From Athripsodes cinereus (lineage: Eukaryota; Arthropoda; Insecta; Trichoptera; Leptoceridae): DNA of 64,000 nt. Below the pieces are notes generated by a model. It worked only from the letters and a program-made list of their open reading frames with translations. It made no database searches and was not told where the DNA came from. Shown here one piece after another: positions 62,787 through 64,000 of this stretch; the first letter of the stretch is position 1, and the number at the start of each line of letters is the position of its first letter. The position numbers were made by a program, and so were the translations under genes. The DNA lies in the NCBI GenBank assembly GCA_947579605.1, contig OX388309.1, forward strand, positions 17,058,713 to 17,122,712, given 5' to 3'.

Positions 62787-63321
62787 CAGTGGTGCCTCAC
62801 ACAACGAACTTAATTCGTTCCAGGAGCAAGTTTGTTATGCGAAAAGTTCGTTATGTGAAACGCGTTTTCCCATAACAATACATGTTAAAAAAAATAATTC
62901 GTTCTGTAGCATAAAATATGCTAAGATGAGATAAAAAAAGATATTTTTTTTGTTATTATTTTTATTTAGATACATCTAACAAAAACATATTTTTTTTAAT
63001 TTTAAGACAGACTAAGTAGAGTCTACCGAATCTTGCACATCTTCATCCATTTTCTGCTGTTTGGCCGATGGTTTCGTAAAAAACCTGCCCAAAGTCGTTT
63101 GTTTTTCTCTTTTCTCCAACATCGTAAGTTAAGCGCAGTGACTAACGACTGCCTGCAGTACCTGCGCGGGAGTATGCAATACATCGGCAGCGATCGTGGA
63201 AGCTCGGGCGACTTCGTTGTGTGAAGCGAAGTTCGTTGTATGAATCGTGAAATGAACGAACAGGAAGTTCGTTGTGTGCAGCGTTCGCTGTGCGAGGCGT
63301 TCTTTATGCGAGGCACCACTG
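62787..63321. mobile_element. Tigger-like MITE
   Basis: The ends are CAGTGGTGCCTCACACAACG and GCGAGGCACCACTG, with TA on each side (62785..62786 and 63322..63323). Many TTCGTT(A/G)TG motifs recur inside. No transposase. Confidence 0.88.
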
Positions 63322-63556
63322 TAGTTACGTGCTTAGTAAGCAACCTGTAAAAAATATAACAATTGTAAAAATTTGTTTGTCTCTATCACATTTTATTAAT
63401 GAATAATGTATAAATTTGTCTAGAAATTAATTTCTACCCAAATCGTTCACTATTTCAAGAGTTTCTTGTTGTTTTCTCGTATAAAATATAGACATTTATG
63501 TATAACTTAGGTTATATTTATAACAGAAAGTTTTAAAAATGAACTGAATGCTTACT

Positions 63557-63720
63557 TAAATATTTGAGTGGGTTTGTATATATGTGTGTTTATATGTCCT
63601 AAATGGACTGAAATTAGGAAAGACAACTAAGGAAAATAATACACTACAGTATAGTAGTATAAATATTTGAGTGGGTTCATATATATGTATGTTTATACGT
63701 CCTTAATGGACTCTGAAAGA
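63557..63720. repeat. two direct copies, period about 103 bp
   Basis: AAATATTTGAGTGGGTTTGT (63558) and AAATATTTGAGTGGGTTCAT (63661), each followed by ATATATGTRTGTTTATRYGTCC and a TAATGGACT or TAAATGGACT block. Confidence 0.75.
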
Positions 63721-63769
63721 CAGAAGTAGAATAATACTTTCTATACAAGGTCTCATTATTATTATTATT

Positions 63770-64000
63770 TGGATGATTTGTAAAGCGCCGTTTTGTGAAA
63801 AAAATCCACCTCAAGGGCGCTCTTTGCTAACTAAGGTTGTGCTTGAATTATTCCGTGAGATTTCTTAAATAGATAAGTTTTCAGTTGGTTCTTGAAACAA
63901 GACTATGTCCACGTTTTGTACACGAATAGGGTCAGCGTTTATGAGATGTTGTCTTCGTGGAGACGCTATCCAGAGAAATTCAGTTTTGGTGGGGTTGATT
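63770..64000 (-). pseudogene. LINE fragment (L2/CR1-like) with RT motif
   Basis: From the right edge the minus strand reads INPTKTEFLWIASPRRQHLI, an RT segment after YxDD. It then jumps to a C-terminal FKNQLKTYLFKK-like piece and a 3' end containing AAACGGCGCTTTACAAATCA and a TAA repeat. There is an internal deletion. The element extends beyond the window only if the upstream RT is present there. Confidence 0.6.

Noticed and set aside
1..64000. CRISPR arrays, operons, rRNA or bacterial regulatory sites
   Set aside because: All direct repeats seen are transposon or minisatellite in nature, and the genes are spliced.

Overview
The window is AT-rich animal nuclear DNA, most likely from an insect: it has spliced genes with GT/AG introns, very long transposon-filled introns, and non-LTR, LTR, piggyBac, hAT and Tigger-like elements of the kinds common in arthropods. 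The order cannot be fixed from the sequence alone. I see no bacterial, phage or CRISPR features.

Two conserved host genes lie head to head. On the minus strand, 1013..8314 holds the first seven coding exons of a BLTP3-type (UHRF1BP1/UHRF1BP1L, chorein-domain) bridge-like lipid transfer protein. Its 3' part runs off the left edge. On the plus strand, 10736..62477 holds the first five coding exons of STIM, the ER calcium sensor: signal peptide, EF-hand, second EF-hand-like segment and SAM domain. Its transmembrane and coiled-coil exons lie beyond the right edge. The two start codons are about 2.4 kb apart, and both products belong to families that act at membrane contacts involving the ER. STIM intron 1 is 31.7 kb and intron 3 is 15.7 kb.

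Almost everything else is mobile DNA. BLTP3 intron 3 carries a composite of two inverted piggyBac remnants bounded by TTAA, with an unidentified 2.4-kb inverted-repeat element inside it; that element holds a candidate three-exon, 64-codon gene. The intergenic region holds a hAT MITE and LINE pieces. STIM intron 1 contains: an intact 5.7-kb LINE with gag-like and EN-RT-RNase H ORFs and a 15-bp target duplication (13516..19220); a second two-ORF LINE on the minus strand (about 21740..25822); a 5'-truncated LINE split by a hAT MITE (26366..28721); a LOA-like LINE inserted inside an RTE-like LINE, with target duplications for both (32206..35834); and a 2.8-kb hAT-type element with nested repeats (36109..38917). 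Intron 2 holds a MITE only 25 bp from the splice donor. Intron 3 holds a near-perfect hairpin MITE and a complete Ty3/gypsy retrotransposon (47351..56415) with matching 482-bp LTRs, gag and pol, and a canonical -1 frameshift heptamer. Intron 4 and the flanks add hAT and Tigger-like MITEs and a tRNA-derived SINE family. Many short LINE 3' tails are scattered throughout, mostly on the minus strand.
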